Assembly: GCA_016873395.1 (NCBI GenBank)
Contig: VGXG01000004.1
Location: forward strand, 20,848-84,847
Direction of reading: 5' to 3'
Source of the DNA: Nitrospira sp.
GTDB taxonomy: Bacteria; Nitrospirota; Nitrospiria; Nitrospirales; Nitrospiraceae
DNA: 64,000 bases
The translations under genes and the position numbers were made by a program. Below are positions 41,485 to 48,896 of the stretch, piece after piece (within the stretch, counting starts at the first letter, position 1; every line of letters begins with the position of its first letter). The notes below the pieces were generated by a model. The model saw only the letters and a list, made by a program, of their open reading frames with translations. It was not told where the DNA came from and made no database searches.

Positions 41485-42264
41485 TTATTCCTCGTGGGAC
41501 ACGATCCCTTGCTTGGCCATCGTCAGCTCCGCGGCTGCGGCCCGGTCTAGGAACCAGACCAACCGCCCGTTCACCGGCTGAATCAGCCTGGCCGGGACCT
41601 TCCGGGGATCCTGCGCCTGCCCCTCGATGGCCAACCGGACAGCCTTCGCCTTGCCGGCTCCGCTTACGAGAAAGACACAGGCTTGGGCTTGATTGATGGC
41701 CGCCGCCGTGAGCGTGAGTCGGTTCTTCACTCCCTTGGGCGAGTGATTGGCCACCACGAGCCTGCGCTGGTCATTCAAGGCGGCCGTGCCGGGAAAGAGC
41801 GACGCCGTATGGGCGTCCTCTCCCAGCCCCAGCAGCACCAGGTCGAAGGGGGGCCAGGCCGGCGGCGCAACTCCGAATCGCTCGCGGATCAGGGCCTCGT
41901 ACCGGCGCGCTTCTTCATCCGGGTCCTTGGCTTCCCCCTTCATCCGGGCAATCTGCTTCGGCGCGATCTTCAGCGGCCCGAAGAGCGTGTCCTCGACCGT
42001 CTTGAAATTGCTTTCCGGATGGTCCGGAGCGACACAGCGCTCATCGCCGAAATAAAATTCGATGCGCTGCCAATCCAGTTGCCCCGCACAAGCAGGACCA
42101 GCCAAGGTCGTGTAGAGCATCCGCGGCGTAGACCCGCCTGAGAGAGCCACGCGGAACCGTCCGTCCCGTTCGATTGCTTGTCGGCCGAGCCACAGAAACA
42201 ACTCGGCCGCCTCGCCGGCCAGCTCCGTACTGTCGTTCAGGATTCGGAGCTCAGGCGCTCCCAT
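41485..42264 (-). CDS. pgl: 6-phosphogluconolactonase
   Basis: Hydrolyses 6-phosphogluconolactone in the oxidative pentose phosphate pathway (DevB type). About 259 residues from ATG 42264 (MGAPELRILNDSTELAGEAA); an in-frame GTG at 42279 is possible. Motifs: FRVALSGGSTPRMLY (phosphate loop), FYFGDERCVAPDHPESNF (conserved GDER) and FDLVLLGLGEDAHTASLFPG. Its start nearly touches the pgi stop (42280), so pgi and pgl are co-transcribed. Confidence 0.96.
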   Translation of the reverse strand: MGAPELRILNDSTELAGEAAELFLWLGRQAIERDGRFRVALSGGSTPRMLYTTLAGPACAGQLDWQRIEFYFGDERCVAPDHPESNFKTVEDTLFGPLKIAPKQIARMKGEAKDPDEEARRYEALIRERFGVAPPAWPPFDLVLLGLGEDAHTASLFPGTAALNDQRRLVVANHSPKGVKNRLTLTAAAINQAQACVFLVSGAGKAKAVRLAIEGQAQDPRKVPARLIQPVNGRLVWFLDRAAAAELTMAKQGIVSHEE

Positions 42265-42279
42265 TGTCTGCCCTGCCAC

Positions 42280-43980
42280 CTACCTGTGCCGCCTTGCTGC
42301 ACGCTTCCTGACCGACTTCCTGGCCGTACGGGTGGTGCGGCGATGTCTAGCTTGGCTCGCCTCACGGCTTAGCGTCCTGATTTTCGCCGGCGCCTGCCGG
42401 CCGAGCTGTACCCGGACGACCGGCCGGTGATGGGCCCGCAGCGATTGCAGGTCTCCCACCGCCTGGGCCTCGGCTAAGGTCCCGAAGGTATAAGGGGCGC
42501 CGGGCACCTCGATCTTGGGCTGCAAGTCCTCGACAAGCTGGAGAAACAGCCCCGTGTCGGGCCCGCCCTTGTGGAGCTGCCCGGTTGAATGGAGGTAGCG
42601 AGGCCCGTAGCCGGCCGTGGTGGCCAGATGATACTTGACCAGCAAGGTTTTGCGGAGCGCCTTGAGGGCCGCATCGGCCTTCTGCGACGGACACATATAG
42701 GCCAGGATCGCCAGGTACTTGCCCGGCCCCGCCTGCGCCAGGAGATCGGCGAGGGTCCCATCCATCGGCACAGGCGGCACCGTCCCGCTGCGACGGACTT
42801 CCGCCAGAATCCGGCTCGTGTTCTCCTTGCTCTCTTGCACGTTGGGCTGGTCGAAGGGGTGGATGCCCAGTGTGCGGCCCGCCACGGCCGTGGCAAATTC
42901 CCAGAGGAAGAATTGCGCAGCCAGATCGTAGCGGTCCCTGAGCGTCAGCCAGACGACCGGCTGCCCGGCCCGTTCCAGCACCTTCACCTGTCGATCCGTG
43001 CCGTTGTTGGCGTCCCCGTTGAGCCGGAGATAGGTAAAGAGACGGTCCTGTCCGTAGCAGGCAGGAGCAGCCAGCGGCTCCTCGGCAATCGGGATCAGGC
43101 CCTTCCCCTCCTTGCCCGTGCTCTCGGCCAACAACTGCTCGGCCCAGAGGCCGAAGGTCCTGACCTTCGGAGAGGCGACCAGCGTCACCTTGTTCCGTCC
43201 GAAGCGGCCGAGCGTCCCCATCACGGCTCCGAGATAGGCGCCGGGGTTCTGCGCGGGCGGTACGTGAGGGCCGCAGGCCCGCGCCATCTCGACGCCGCGC
43301 CCCAGCAGAGTTTCAAGGTCCAAGCCCAGCAGCGCGGCCGGCACCAACCCGAAGAACGAGAGCACGGAGTAGCGGCCGCCGATGTCGGGCGGATTGACGA
43401 AGGTCGTCCGAAAATTTCGCTCCTGGGCCAAGGAAGCCAGGCCGGTCCCCGGGTCGGTGATGGCGAGAAACTGGGCCGCCCCTCGGTTGCCGCGGGCCCT
43501 GGCGACCAGATTCCAAAAATGGGCGAAGAGGGACATGACCTCGATCGTCCCTCCCGATTTGCTGGCCAGGATGAACAGGGTCTTGGCCGGACGGATCGAC
43601 CTGGTGACCTCCCGCACGAGGGACGGCACGGTGCTGTCCAGGACCCAGAGGCGCGGAAATCCCCTCGCGGACCCGAAAGTGCACCGGAGCACCTCAGGCC
43701 CCAGGCTGCTGCCTCCCATCCCCAACAACACCACGTGACTGAAGCCCTCCTCCCGCGCGGACTGGGCAAAGCCATGCAGCCGCCCCGCTTGTTCGAGCAT
43801 CTGCTCCGCCACCGTCAACCAGCCCAACCGATTCGTGATCTCGGTCGGCTCCGGTTTCCAGAGCTGGTGGTCCTTGCCCCAGAGCCGGGGCACGACCAAC
43901 TGCCGGTCCATCTCGTCCAAGGCACGCTCCACCGCTGGCTGCAAGGGTCCCAAGTTCGCGCTCACTCTGGATTCCATCAT
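42280..43980 (-). CDS. pgi: Glucose-6-phosphate isomerase
   Basis: Interconverts glucose 6-phosphate and fructose 6-phosphate. From ATG 43980 (MMESRVSANLGPLQPAVERA), with GGAGGCG upstream, it has 566 residues. Motifs: HVVLLGMGGSSLGPEVLRCT, LFILASKSGGTIEVMSLFAH, GGRYSVLSFFGLVPAALLG and HPFDQPNVQESKENT near the C-terminal third. The C-terminal tail is long and basic (about 35 residues, ending RKRAARRHR), which is unusual. A longer upstream frame lacks start signals. First gene of the pgi-pgl unit. Confidence 0.95.
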   Translation of the reverse strand: MMESRVSANLGPLQPAVERALDEMDRQLVVPRLWGKDHQLWKPEPTEITNRLGWLTVAEQMLEQAGRLHGFAQSAREEGFSHVVLLGMGGSSLGPEVLRCTFGSARGFPRLWVLDSTVPSLVREVTRSIRPAKTLFILASKSGGTIEVMSLFAHFWNLVARARGNRGAAQFLAITDPGTGLASLAQERNFRTTFVNPPDIGGRYSVLSFFGLVPAALLGLDLETLLGRGVEMARACGPHVPPAQNPGAYLGAVMGTLGRFGRNKVTLVASPKVRTFGLWAEQLLAESTGKEGKGLIPIAEEPLAAPACYGQDRLFTYLRLNGDANNGTDRQVKVLERAGQPVVWLTLRDRYDLAAQFFLWEFATAVAGRTLGIHPFDQPNVQESKENTSRILAEVRRSGTVPPVPMDGTLADLLAQAGPGKYLAILAYMCPSQKADAALKALRKTLLVKYHLATTAGYGPRYLHSTGQLHKGGPDTGLFLQLVEDLQPKIEVPGAPYTFGTLAEAQAVGDLQSLRAHHRPVVRVQLGRQAPAKIRTLSREASQARHRRTTRTARKSVRKRAARRHR

Positions 43981-44112
43981 CACGCCTCCACCGACCGGTG
44001 TCCGGTTTCCCCAATATGCTGTGAAGAAAATCGGCGTAGAGGTCTTCGAAGGAAGACGTATCTTAGGCTGGCTGACAGCAAAAGGCAAACGGCTCTGGGC
44101 CTGACCGGTGCC

Positions 44113-44826
44113 TTACAACGGGACCGTTCTGCCGATGAGCAGGGGCATGCCGTCCGTGACGGTCCAGGCCAGCGAGCGGGCCGCCTCACCTGTGAGGGTC
44201 AGGCGCAAACGGGGGCCGGCGACCTGGTCGGCCGGGGAGGCCACGCCCGTCCAAGATGCGAAACGCAGCCACCATTCACGCAACCGGCTTCTGGCCCAGA
44301 GCCAGGGTTGTTCGTGAAGAGGCGGAGCGACTACCAGGAGCAGGCCGGGCTCGAAGAGGAGCAAATACTCCGCCGGCATGTCCTGCAAATTGATCGGCTC
44401 GAGGTCGGTGGGAAGGGATGGATCCTTGCTAGGTTCGGCCTTGGGACGGTCCACCTCGGGTCTGCCACGGAGGCGGAACAGTCCCGACAAGAAGCCTCCA
44501 CCGGACGTCTTCCATTGCAGAACCGGCAGACGGTGAAGTTCGATGCCACGCCCTTTGATGTAAAGAATCGGTTCCGACAGGTCGAGCAAGAGGTAAATTT
44601 GAGGACGAGAGGCCAGCTTGATCTCTTCTTCCAGCAACCGAGTGGCTTCTTGCAGCGACTCCCGCTCGTCGCCCTTTTCGTTCGATGCAGAGGGCGCTGC
44701 GTGCAACATGGACGGTAAAAAATAAAGAAGCGCGACGGCACTGAAGACGCGGAGGCAGGCTTTGGCAACAGGTGTGCAGTGAGAGGGTCGTCGTGGGGGG
44801 ATCGCTGGTCTCCGGCAAACGCCCAT
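44113..44826 (-). CDS. Exported protein related to L,D-transpeptidase N-lobe (no catalytic cysteine)
   Basis: A 237-residue protein with a signal (CLRVFSAVALLYFLPSMLHA). Its middle, SRPQIYLLLDLSEPILYIKG then RGIELHRLPVLQWKTSGGGF, resembles the first strands of YkuD domains (compare the neighbour's IVVDTARNVLVVKRKSNV), but no HGC motif follows and the C-terminal part is unrelated. It is the last gene of a tight four-gene operon with two L,D-transpeptidases. It may be a non-catalytic partner; this is inference. Confidence 0.6.
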   Translation of the reverse strand: MGVCRRPAIPPRRPSHCTPVAKACLRVFSAVALLYFLPSMLHAAPSASNEKGDERESLQEATRLLEEEIKLASRPQIYLLLDLSEPILYIKGRGIELHRLPVLQWKTSGGGFLSGLFRLRGRPEVDRPKAEPSKDPSLPTDLEPINLQDMPAEYLLLFEPGLLLVVAPPLHEQPWLWARSRLREWWLRFASWTGVASPADQVAGPRLRLTLTGEAARSLAWTVTDGMPLLIGRTVPL

Positions 44827-44833
44827 GCGCCGA

Positions 44834-45517
44834 TCAGAAAATCATCACCGGAGTTCCGATCATCGCCAGGCGATGGACGGTCCTGAGATCCTGGTCGTTC
44901 AAGCGGATACAGCCGTGGGTTACGTTCTTTCCCAAGAGTCTCGTGTAAAGGGTGCCGTGGATGAAGTAGCCTTTGCCGAAGCCCAGAGCGTACTCTCCGA
45001 GAATGCCGGGCTCCAGCCGTTCGGCCGGGTCCTTGGGCACCTTCTGGCCCTCTTCCAGAAAAGCCCAGTCAGGCTTGACCCAAACCGGGTTGGTCAGCCT
45101 GGACTGAATTGTGAACTCGCCGCGCGGCGTATCGAACACCCACTGGGTGCCGGGGCGGTCCGGATTGTCCAGGATCGTTCCGCTGCCGGTGGACGCGATG
45201 GCCGTGAGCAGGACGTTGCTCTTGCGCTTTACCACCAGCACATTCCGCGCTGTGTCCACCACGATATACGTATTGTCAGGCGACTGCTGCGCCAGTTGCC
45301 TCTTGAGGGACGCGTATCGCGTCCGGAGGGCATCGAGGCTGGCCGGCTGCTTCCGGTTCGGCTGCTCCTGCCGGTTTTCGGTCGCCGTTGGGCCTCCTCC
45401 TTCGAGGGGCGCTCCGCCCTGGCAGGCGGTCAGCACCGTCCCGCCGGCGATCACCAGGCAGAGGACGGGGAACAGCATTCGCAGGTTTGGGAACTGTTTC
45501 CTCACACAACCCGCCAA
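44834..45517 (-). CDS. L,D-transpeptidase (YkuD) lipoprotein
   Basis: Cross-links peptidoglycan 3-3 or attaches proteins to it. The TTG start at 45517 has AAGGAT at good spacing; ATG at 45478 is the alternative. The signal ends in lipobox VLTACQ. The YkuD domain covers about residues 82-227, with catalytic HG-x-C box GKNVTHGCIRLNDQDL and GYFIHGTLYTRLLG. Located 4 bp from the upstream transpeptidase gene, so translationally coupled. Confidence 0.93.
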   Translation of the reverse strand: MAGCVRKQFPNLRMLFPVLCLVIAGGTVLTACQGGAPLEGGGPTATENRQEQPNRKQPASLDALRTRYASLKRQLAQQSPDNTYIVVDTARNVLVVKRKSNVLLTAIASTGSGTILDNPDRPGTQWVFDTPRGEFTIQSRLTNPVWVKPDWAFLEEGQKVPKDPAERLEPGILGEYALGFGKGYFIHGTLYTRLLGKNVTHGCIRLNDQDLRTVHRLAMIGTPVMIF

Positions 45518-45521
45518 CGTG

Positions 45522-46667
45522 CTATCCTTCTTCAGTCCGCGCCAACTCGGCTAAGGCCATCGCGACGGAGTTGGTCGCGTTTACCGCTCCGACAATCGTT
45601 ACCGGAGTCCCTTCGTCGGTGGCCTCGAACAGGGCATCGATCTGACGATTTTCCAGCATGATGCAACCCAGCGTCTGACTGACCGCCCGGTCATCCCCGC
45701 CGTGGATCTCAATCTCCCCGCCGACCAAAGCCGAGACCGGTATGACGCCGGCCACGCGAGCCTTCCGGAACCGGCGGCGATCCTCGCTGTTGGGGTAATC
45801 CAGCAACAGGGCCCGGTAAAACTTGGTCTGGCCCCGATCCCGTTTTCTGATCACGCGATAGTATCCCTCCGGAGTCGCGCCGTCTCCTTGATAGCGCTTT
45901 TCGAGAATGCCATTGTAGCCGAGTTCCACCGGATAGGAAACCACCGCGCGACCGTTCCGATAGAGAGTCAGAAGGCGGTCTGCCTTGCTGACGACAATCG
46001 CGGCCGTCCGGTGGGTCCGAGACCAGTTCACCGTGCGCCGGACCATCTGGCGCCAAGCCCGCACTCGCCGCTCGTCGGCATAGTGGCCCAATTGAGCGCT
46101 CAAGAGCTCAATCTGGTCGTCCATGAGATGAGACGCCTGCTGGGACGTCTGCGTCGAACGGGAGTAGCGTCCCTGTTCCAAGTGGGACCGAGCCTGTTTG
46201 ACCAACAGCTCGGTTTCGATCGGCCGCTGTCCCAGCACCACCCGGCTTCCCATGTCATCCACGCTGCTGGTGAACAGGCGCAGCCGCTCCTCCAGCGCCG
46301 CCAGGCGCGCTTCAGCCGCGCGCCGCTCTGCTTCCTTTCGCTGCGCCGCAGCCGATGCCGCACGCTCCCCCTGTTCCTGCACCTTGCGCAGATCGGCGGC
46401 CAGGGGATTTGCTTCCCAAGGCCAGTGGATGACGTCCTCTTCGGCCAGCATCCGTCCCTTGACCGCCACCCACTGCTCCACAAACCGTGCATACTCCTCC
46501 GGAGCGAATTCCACTCCCTGCGCCTCGACGAGCTGGTGGTCCAGTACCTCCACCGCTTGCAGCAGTTCCGGCGGTGCTTTCTGCACACAGGCTGAGAGTC
46601 CCATCAACAGGATGCAGAAGATGACACCGACACGGAGAAACCCTTGGGATGGTTGATGTACGAACAT
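45522..46667 (-). CDS. L,D-transpeptidase family protein with variant active site
   Basis: Exported protein of 381 residues: signal VGVIFCILLMGLSACVQ with lipobox, a coiled-coil-like Glu/Arg/Ala helical region (residues 60-200), then a YkuD domain at about 225-370 with AIVVSKADRLLTLYRNGRAV and IEIHGGDDRAVSQTLGCIML. The usual HGC is replaced by LGC, the cysteine being kept. It would still be catalytic if the upstream histidine in IHGG serves. Second gene in the envelope operon, 9 bp after the DUF4398-like gene. Confidence 0.88.
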   Translation of the reverse strand: MFVHQPSQGFLRVGVIFCILLMGLSACVQKAPPELLQAVEVLDHQLVEAQGVEFAPEEYARFVEQWVAVKGRMLAEEDVIHWPWEANPLAADLRKVQEQGERAASAAAQRKEAERRAAEARLAALEERLRLFTSSVDDMGSRVVLGQRPIETELLVKQARSHLEQGRYSRSTQTSQQASHLMDDQIELLSAQLGHYADERRVRAWRQMVRRTVNWSRTHRTAAIVVSKADRLLTLYRNGRAVVSYPVELGYNGILEKRYQGDGATPEGYYRVIRKRDRGQTKFYRALLLDYPNSEDRRRFRKARVAGVIPVSALVGGEIEIHGGDDRAVSQTLGCIMLENRQIDALFEATDEGTPVTIVGAVNATNSVAMALAELARTEEG

Positions 46668-46676
46668 GGTTCCCGA

Positions 46677-47294
46677 TTACTTTCCGCCTTTGCCTTTCTT
46701 AGCCTTGGCTCCACCCACTTTGGCCATGGCGGTCTGAATCTCCGACGCCACTGCCTGGCTCTTCTCTTGGATGGCCTTGGCTTTGGCCTGTGCTCCCAGG
46801 TAGTCGCCGCTGTCAATGGCCGCTTGCACTTCAGATAGAGAAGTGGCCAACCCCTGCGCATCGGCCTTGATGGCCTCCAGCGCCGCCCGGTCTTTTCCCA
46901 CCGGTGCCTTGGCGACAAGATCCTGGGCTGTCTTCACCGCTCCCTGCGCCGCTTGCTGCGCCTGGACCGCTGCAGCCTTTGCCTCTTCCTTCTTCTTGCC
47001 CGTCTCAGCCGTCACCCGTCCCGCATCCGTCTGCACGGTGGTCAGTAACTGCTCGGCCTTCTCATAGTCGCGGGTGAACGCGAACTTGGCGTCCTGGTCG
47101 GCAATCTCCTTTTTGGCATTGTTCAGCATGCCGTCCAGTTTCGCAAAATCTTCAGCCATGTACGTCGGCGCGCCGGCCGCTTGCGCCTCACTGACTGCCT
47201 TTTCTGCCGCTGCGAGTTTTTCTGTCGGGGCCTTGGCGCATCCGGCTGCCAGCACGAGCAGCGGGGCCAGTGCAAAAACCAGCAATCGCTTCAT
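46677..47294 (-). CDS. DUF4398-like alanine/lysine-rich lipoprotein
   Basis: A 205-residue lipoprotein: signal MKRLLVFALAPLLVLAAGC with lipobox at residue 19, then a long helical region full of Ala, Lys, Glu and Gln (KLAAAEKAVSEAQAAGAPTY, then KKKEEAKAAAVQAQQAAQGA) that should form a coiled coil or periplasmic rod, ending in a lysine-rich tail. The AAGC-coiled coil style matches DUF4398 proteins. First gene of the operon with the L,D-transpeptidases, so probably involved in cell-wall attachment. Confidence 0.82.
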   Translation of the reverse strand: MKRLLVFALAPLLVLAAGCAKAPTEKLAAAEKAVSEAQAAGAPTYMAEDFAKLDGMLNNAKKEIADQDAKFAFTRDYEKAEQLLTTVQTDAGRVTAETGKKKEEAKAAAVQAQQAAQGAVKTAQDLVAKAPVGKDRAALEAIKADAQGLATSLSEVQAAIDSGDYLGAQAKAKAIQEKSQAVASEIQTAMAKVGGAKAKKGKGGK

Positions 47295-47440
47295 CGAATC
47301 CTCCTGATCATCTTCCGGTATGCCTCAGTCCGCCTCCGGGTGGGAACCAGCCCGCTTTTCCGGGAGCCGAAAGAAGCAGCCGGACGTTCGTAACATCCAT
47401 TATACCTGTGTTGCGGTGTATTGGTGACGGAAAGTAGACT

Positions 47441-47473
47441 GCCCCTTCGATCGAACCGTTCGATCGAAGGGGC
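47441..47473 (-). terminator. Strong hairpin, probable terminator
   Basis: Perfect 15-bp stem GCCCCTTCGATCGAA / TTCGATCGAAGGGGC with a three-base loop CCG. It lies 23 bp after the stop of the 61-residue minus-strand gene; followed on that strand by AGTCTACTTTCC, a weak U tract. May also end transcription before the envelope operon. Confidence 0.72.
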
Positions 47474-47496
47474 CGGTCTCATGGGAAAAGCCGCGC

Positions 47497-47682
47497 CTAC
47501 TTCTTCTCGGCTTTCTTTTCTTTCTTCTCGGCCTTCATGTCCTTCTTCTCGGCCTTCTTCTCCGCAGCTGGAGCAGCCGGAGCGGCCGGCGCTGGCGCCG
47601 CCTTCTCCTCGGCCTGGACAAACGTCACCGCGCCGAACGTCAGCCCCACGACCAGGGCCATCATCGCGACAAACATCTTCAT
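47497..47682 (-). CDS. Small exported Ala/Pro/Lys-rich protein
   Basis: Sixty-one residues: signal MKMFVAMMALVVGLTFGAVT ending FVQAEE, then Ala-Pro repeats and a Lys/Glu-rich tail with three similar EKK units (KKAEKKDMKAEKKEKKAEKK). Similar tiny proteins occur in other Nitrospirota-like genomes as secreted basic peptides, but I cannot name a family. It has a good upstream AGGGAGGTG and its own terminator, so it is probably real and abundantly expressed. Confidence 0.72.
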   Translation of the reverse strand: MKMFVAMMALVVGLTFGAVTFVQAEEKAAPAPAAPAAPAAEKKAEKKDMKAEKKEKKAEKK

Positions 47683-48042
47683 AGAGTTTTCACCTCCCTT
47701 CTATAGGGGTCTCGCCTCGAGTGAGGCGGTAGGTTACAAGTGGCAGGAGTGGCGCTCACAAGAATTCCGGAGATCAGCAAGCTTGGTGCCAAAGGGTGGA
47801 ACAGGAGAAACCTTATCAATCCCCGCGTGGAATATGGAAAGTCGCGATGTGTGTCACGCGGCTGCCCGTCGCTGACTGTGGCAGAATGGCTTCCCTTCGA
47901 CAAAACCGCCCCAGGACTCACTCTGAGAACAAAACAAGGGACCTCCTTCATGCAAGGCATGCACAAGGACCGCGTTGACACTCGGAGACGTGGCCCCTAT
48001 AATGTCATACTTTCGCAGCTTGATCGGCAAAGGAGATGAATC
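47683..48042. other. Intergenic region between the 61-residue gene and rpmH
   Basis: About 360 bp. It holds the rpmH promoter (47975-48003). I looked for DnaA boxes (TTATCCACA) because this gene block is usually near the replication origin, and found only TTATCAATC-like partial matches, not enough to call an origin. The palindrome TGCAAGGCATGCA at about 47951-47963 is short. Confidence 0.5.
47975..48003 (+). promoter_or_regulatory. Consensus sigma-70 promoter of rpmH-rnpA
   Basis: Exact TTGACA (47975-47980), 17-bp spacer, exact TATAAT (47998-48003). It lies 40 bp before the rpmH start. Confidence 0.88.
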
Positions 48043-48180
48043 ATGTCGTTCACCTTCAGGCAACCGTCGAATTTAAAAAGAAAAAGAGATCACGGTTTCA
48101 GGAAGCGGATGAGCACGAAAAACGGCCGGAAGGTCTTGGCCCGACGGAGGGCCAAGGGACGGGCGCGACTCGCGGTTTGA
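48043..48180 (+). CDS. rpmH: Ribosomal protein bL34
   Basis: Forty-five residues, [20 protein letters not shown] then [20 protein letters not shown], basic, matching L34 in length and sequence. AGGAG precedes the ATG. It heads the conserved rpmH-rnpA-yidD-yidC string near many replication origins. The frame is too short for default gene finders in some settings but is beyond doubt. Confidence 0.97.
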   Translation: MSFTFRQPSNLKRKRDHGFRKRMSTKNGRKVLARRRAKGRARLAV

Positions 48181-48193
48181 GAGCCCTGCCCCG

Positions 48194-48601
48194 ATGGCCC
48201 AACCGCTGGGAGATCGTCTCTTCTTCCTGCGAAACAGCGCCGACATCGAGCGTGTGAAACAGATGGGCCGCCGCTTCCAGTCCCCTCTGTTCAACCTTGT
48301 CTCCTGCCCTGCGCGACCCCTGCTCGAGCAGCCATCGAGGTATTCCAGGATCGGCATCGTGGTGGGGAAACGTTTGGGTGCGGCGGTGACCAGGAACAGG
48401 GCCAAGCGGATTTTTCGGGAACTGGCGAGGCAGGTCCGGGACCACTTGGCTGCGGGCCATGACATTTTGATTTTTCCCCGTCGGGAGGCCCTGACCATCG
48501 GCTTTCAGGTGCTGCGTGAGAAATGGCTCGCGGCGCTCAGGCGGGAGGGGTTGTTAATCGCAAGACCGGAAGGGCCATGCGGCAGGTCTGTCTCGGTATA
48601 A
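48194..48601 (+). CDS. rnpA: Ribonuclease P protein component
   Basis: Binds the catalytic RNase P RNA and helps process tRNA 5' ends. Of 135 residues, RIGIVVGKRLGAAVTRNRAK followed by RIFREL carries the conserved RNR motif. N terminus MAQPLGDRLFFLRNSADIER is typical in its position. The gene lies 13 bp after rpmH and overlaps the yidD start by 25 bp. Confidence 0.95.
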   Translation: MAQPLGDRLFFLRNSADIERVKQMGRRFQSPLFNLVSCPARPLLEQPSRYSRIGIVVGKRLGAAVTRNRAKRIFRELARQVRDHLAAGHDILIFPRREALTIGFQVLREKWLAALRREGLLIARPEGPCGRSVSV

Positions 48602-48786
48602 TCAGCTTTTATCGGCGCTGGCTGTCACCCCTCGTGGGGCCTGCCTGCCGTTTTGAGCCGACTTGTTCCCGTTACGCGGGAGACGCCATCAGGCGGTATG
48701 GCGTCCTGCATGGAATGGGCCTGGCGGCGGTGCGGCTCATGAAATGCCATCCCTTCCACCCAGGCGGGTACGATCCGGTGAAATAG
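48577..48786 (+). CDS. yidD: Membrane protein insertion efficiency factor YidD
   Basis: Sixty-nine residues starting MRQVCLGIISFYRRWLSPLV at 48577, inside the end of rnpA. Conserved CRFEPTCSRYAGDAIRRYGV and CHPFHPGGYDPV place it firmly in YidD, a small factor assisting YidC. Longer upstream frames belong to rnpA. Confidence 0.95.
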   Translation: MRQVCLGIISFYRRWLSPLVGPACRFEPTCSRYAGDAIRRYGVLHGMGLAAVRLMKCHPFHPGGYDPVK

Positions 48787-48896
48787 GCGAGTCTCTGAGT
48801 GAAGAAATCCCCGAGTCTCGCTCTCCGCATGCCGAACCCCGTGGGCCATCCGTTCTCTGACCAAACATTGTACCTGATCGAGGAGCAGCAGCACTG

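Noticed and set aside
42589..44718. A 709-codon plus-strand frame
   Set aside because: Antisense to pgi and the gene before it; no ribosome site, no family pattern.
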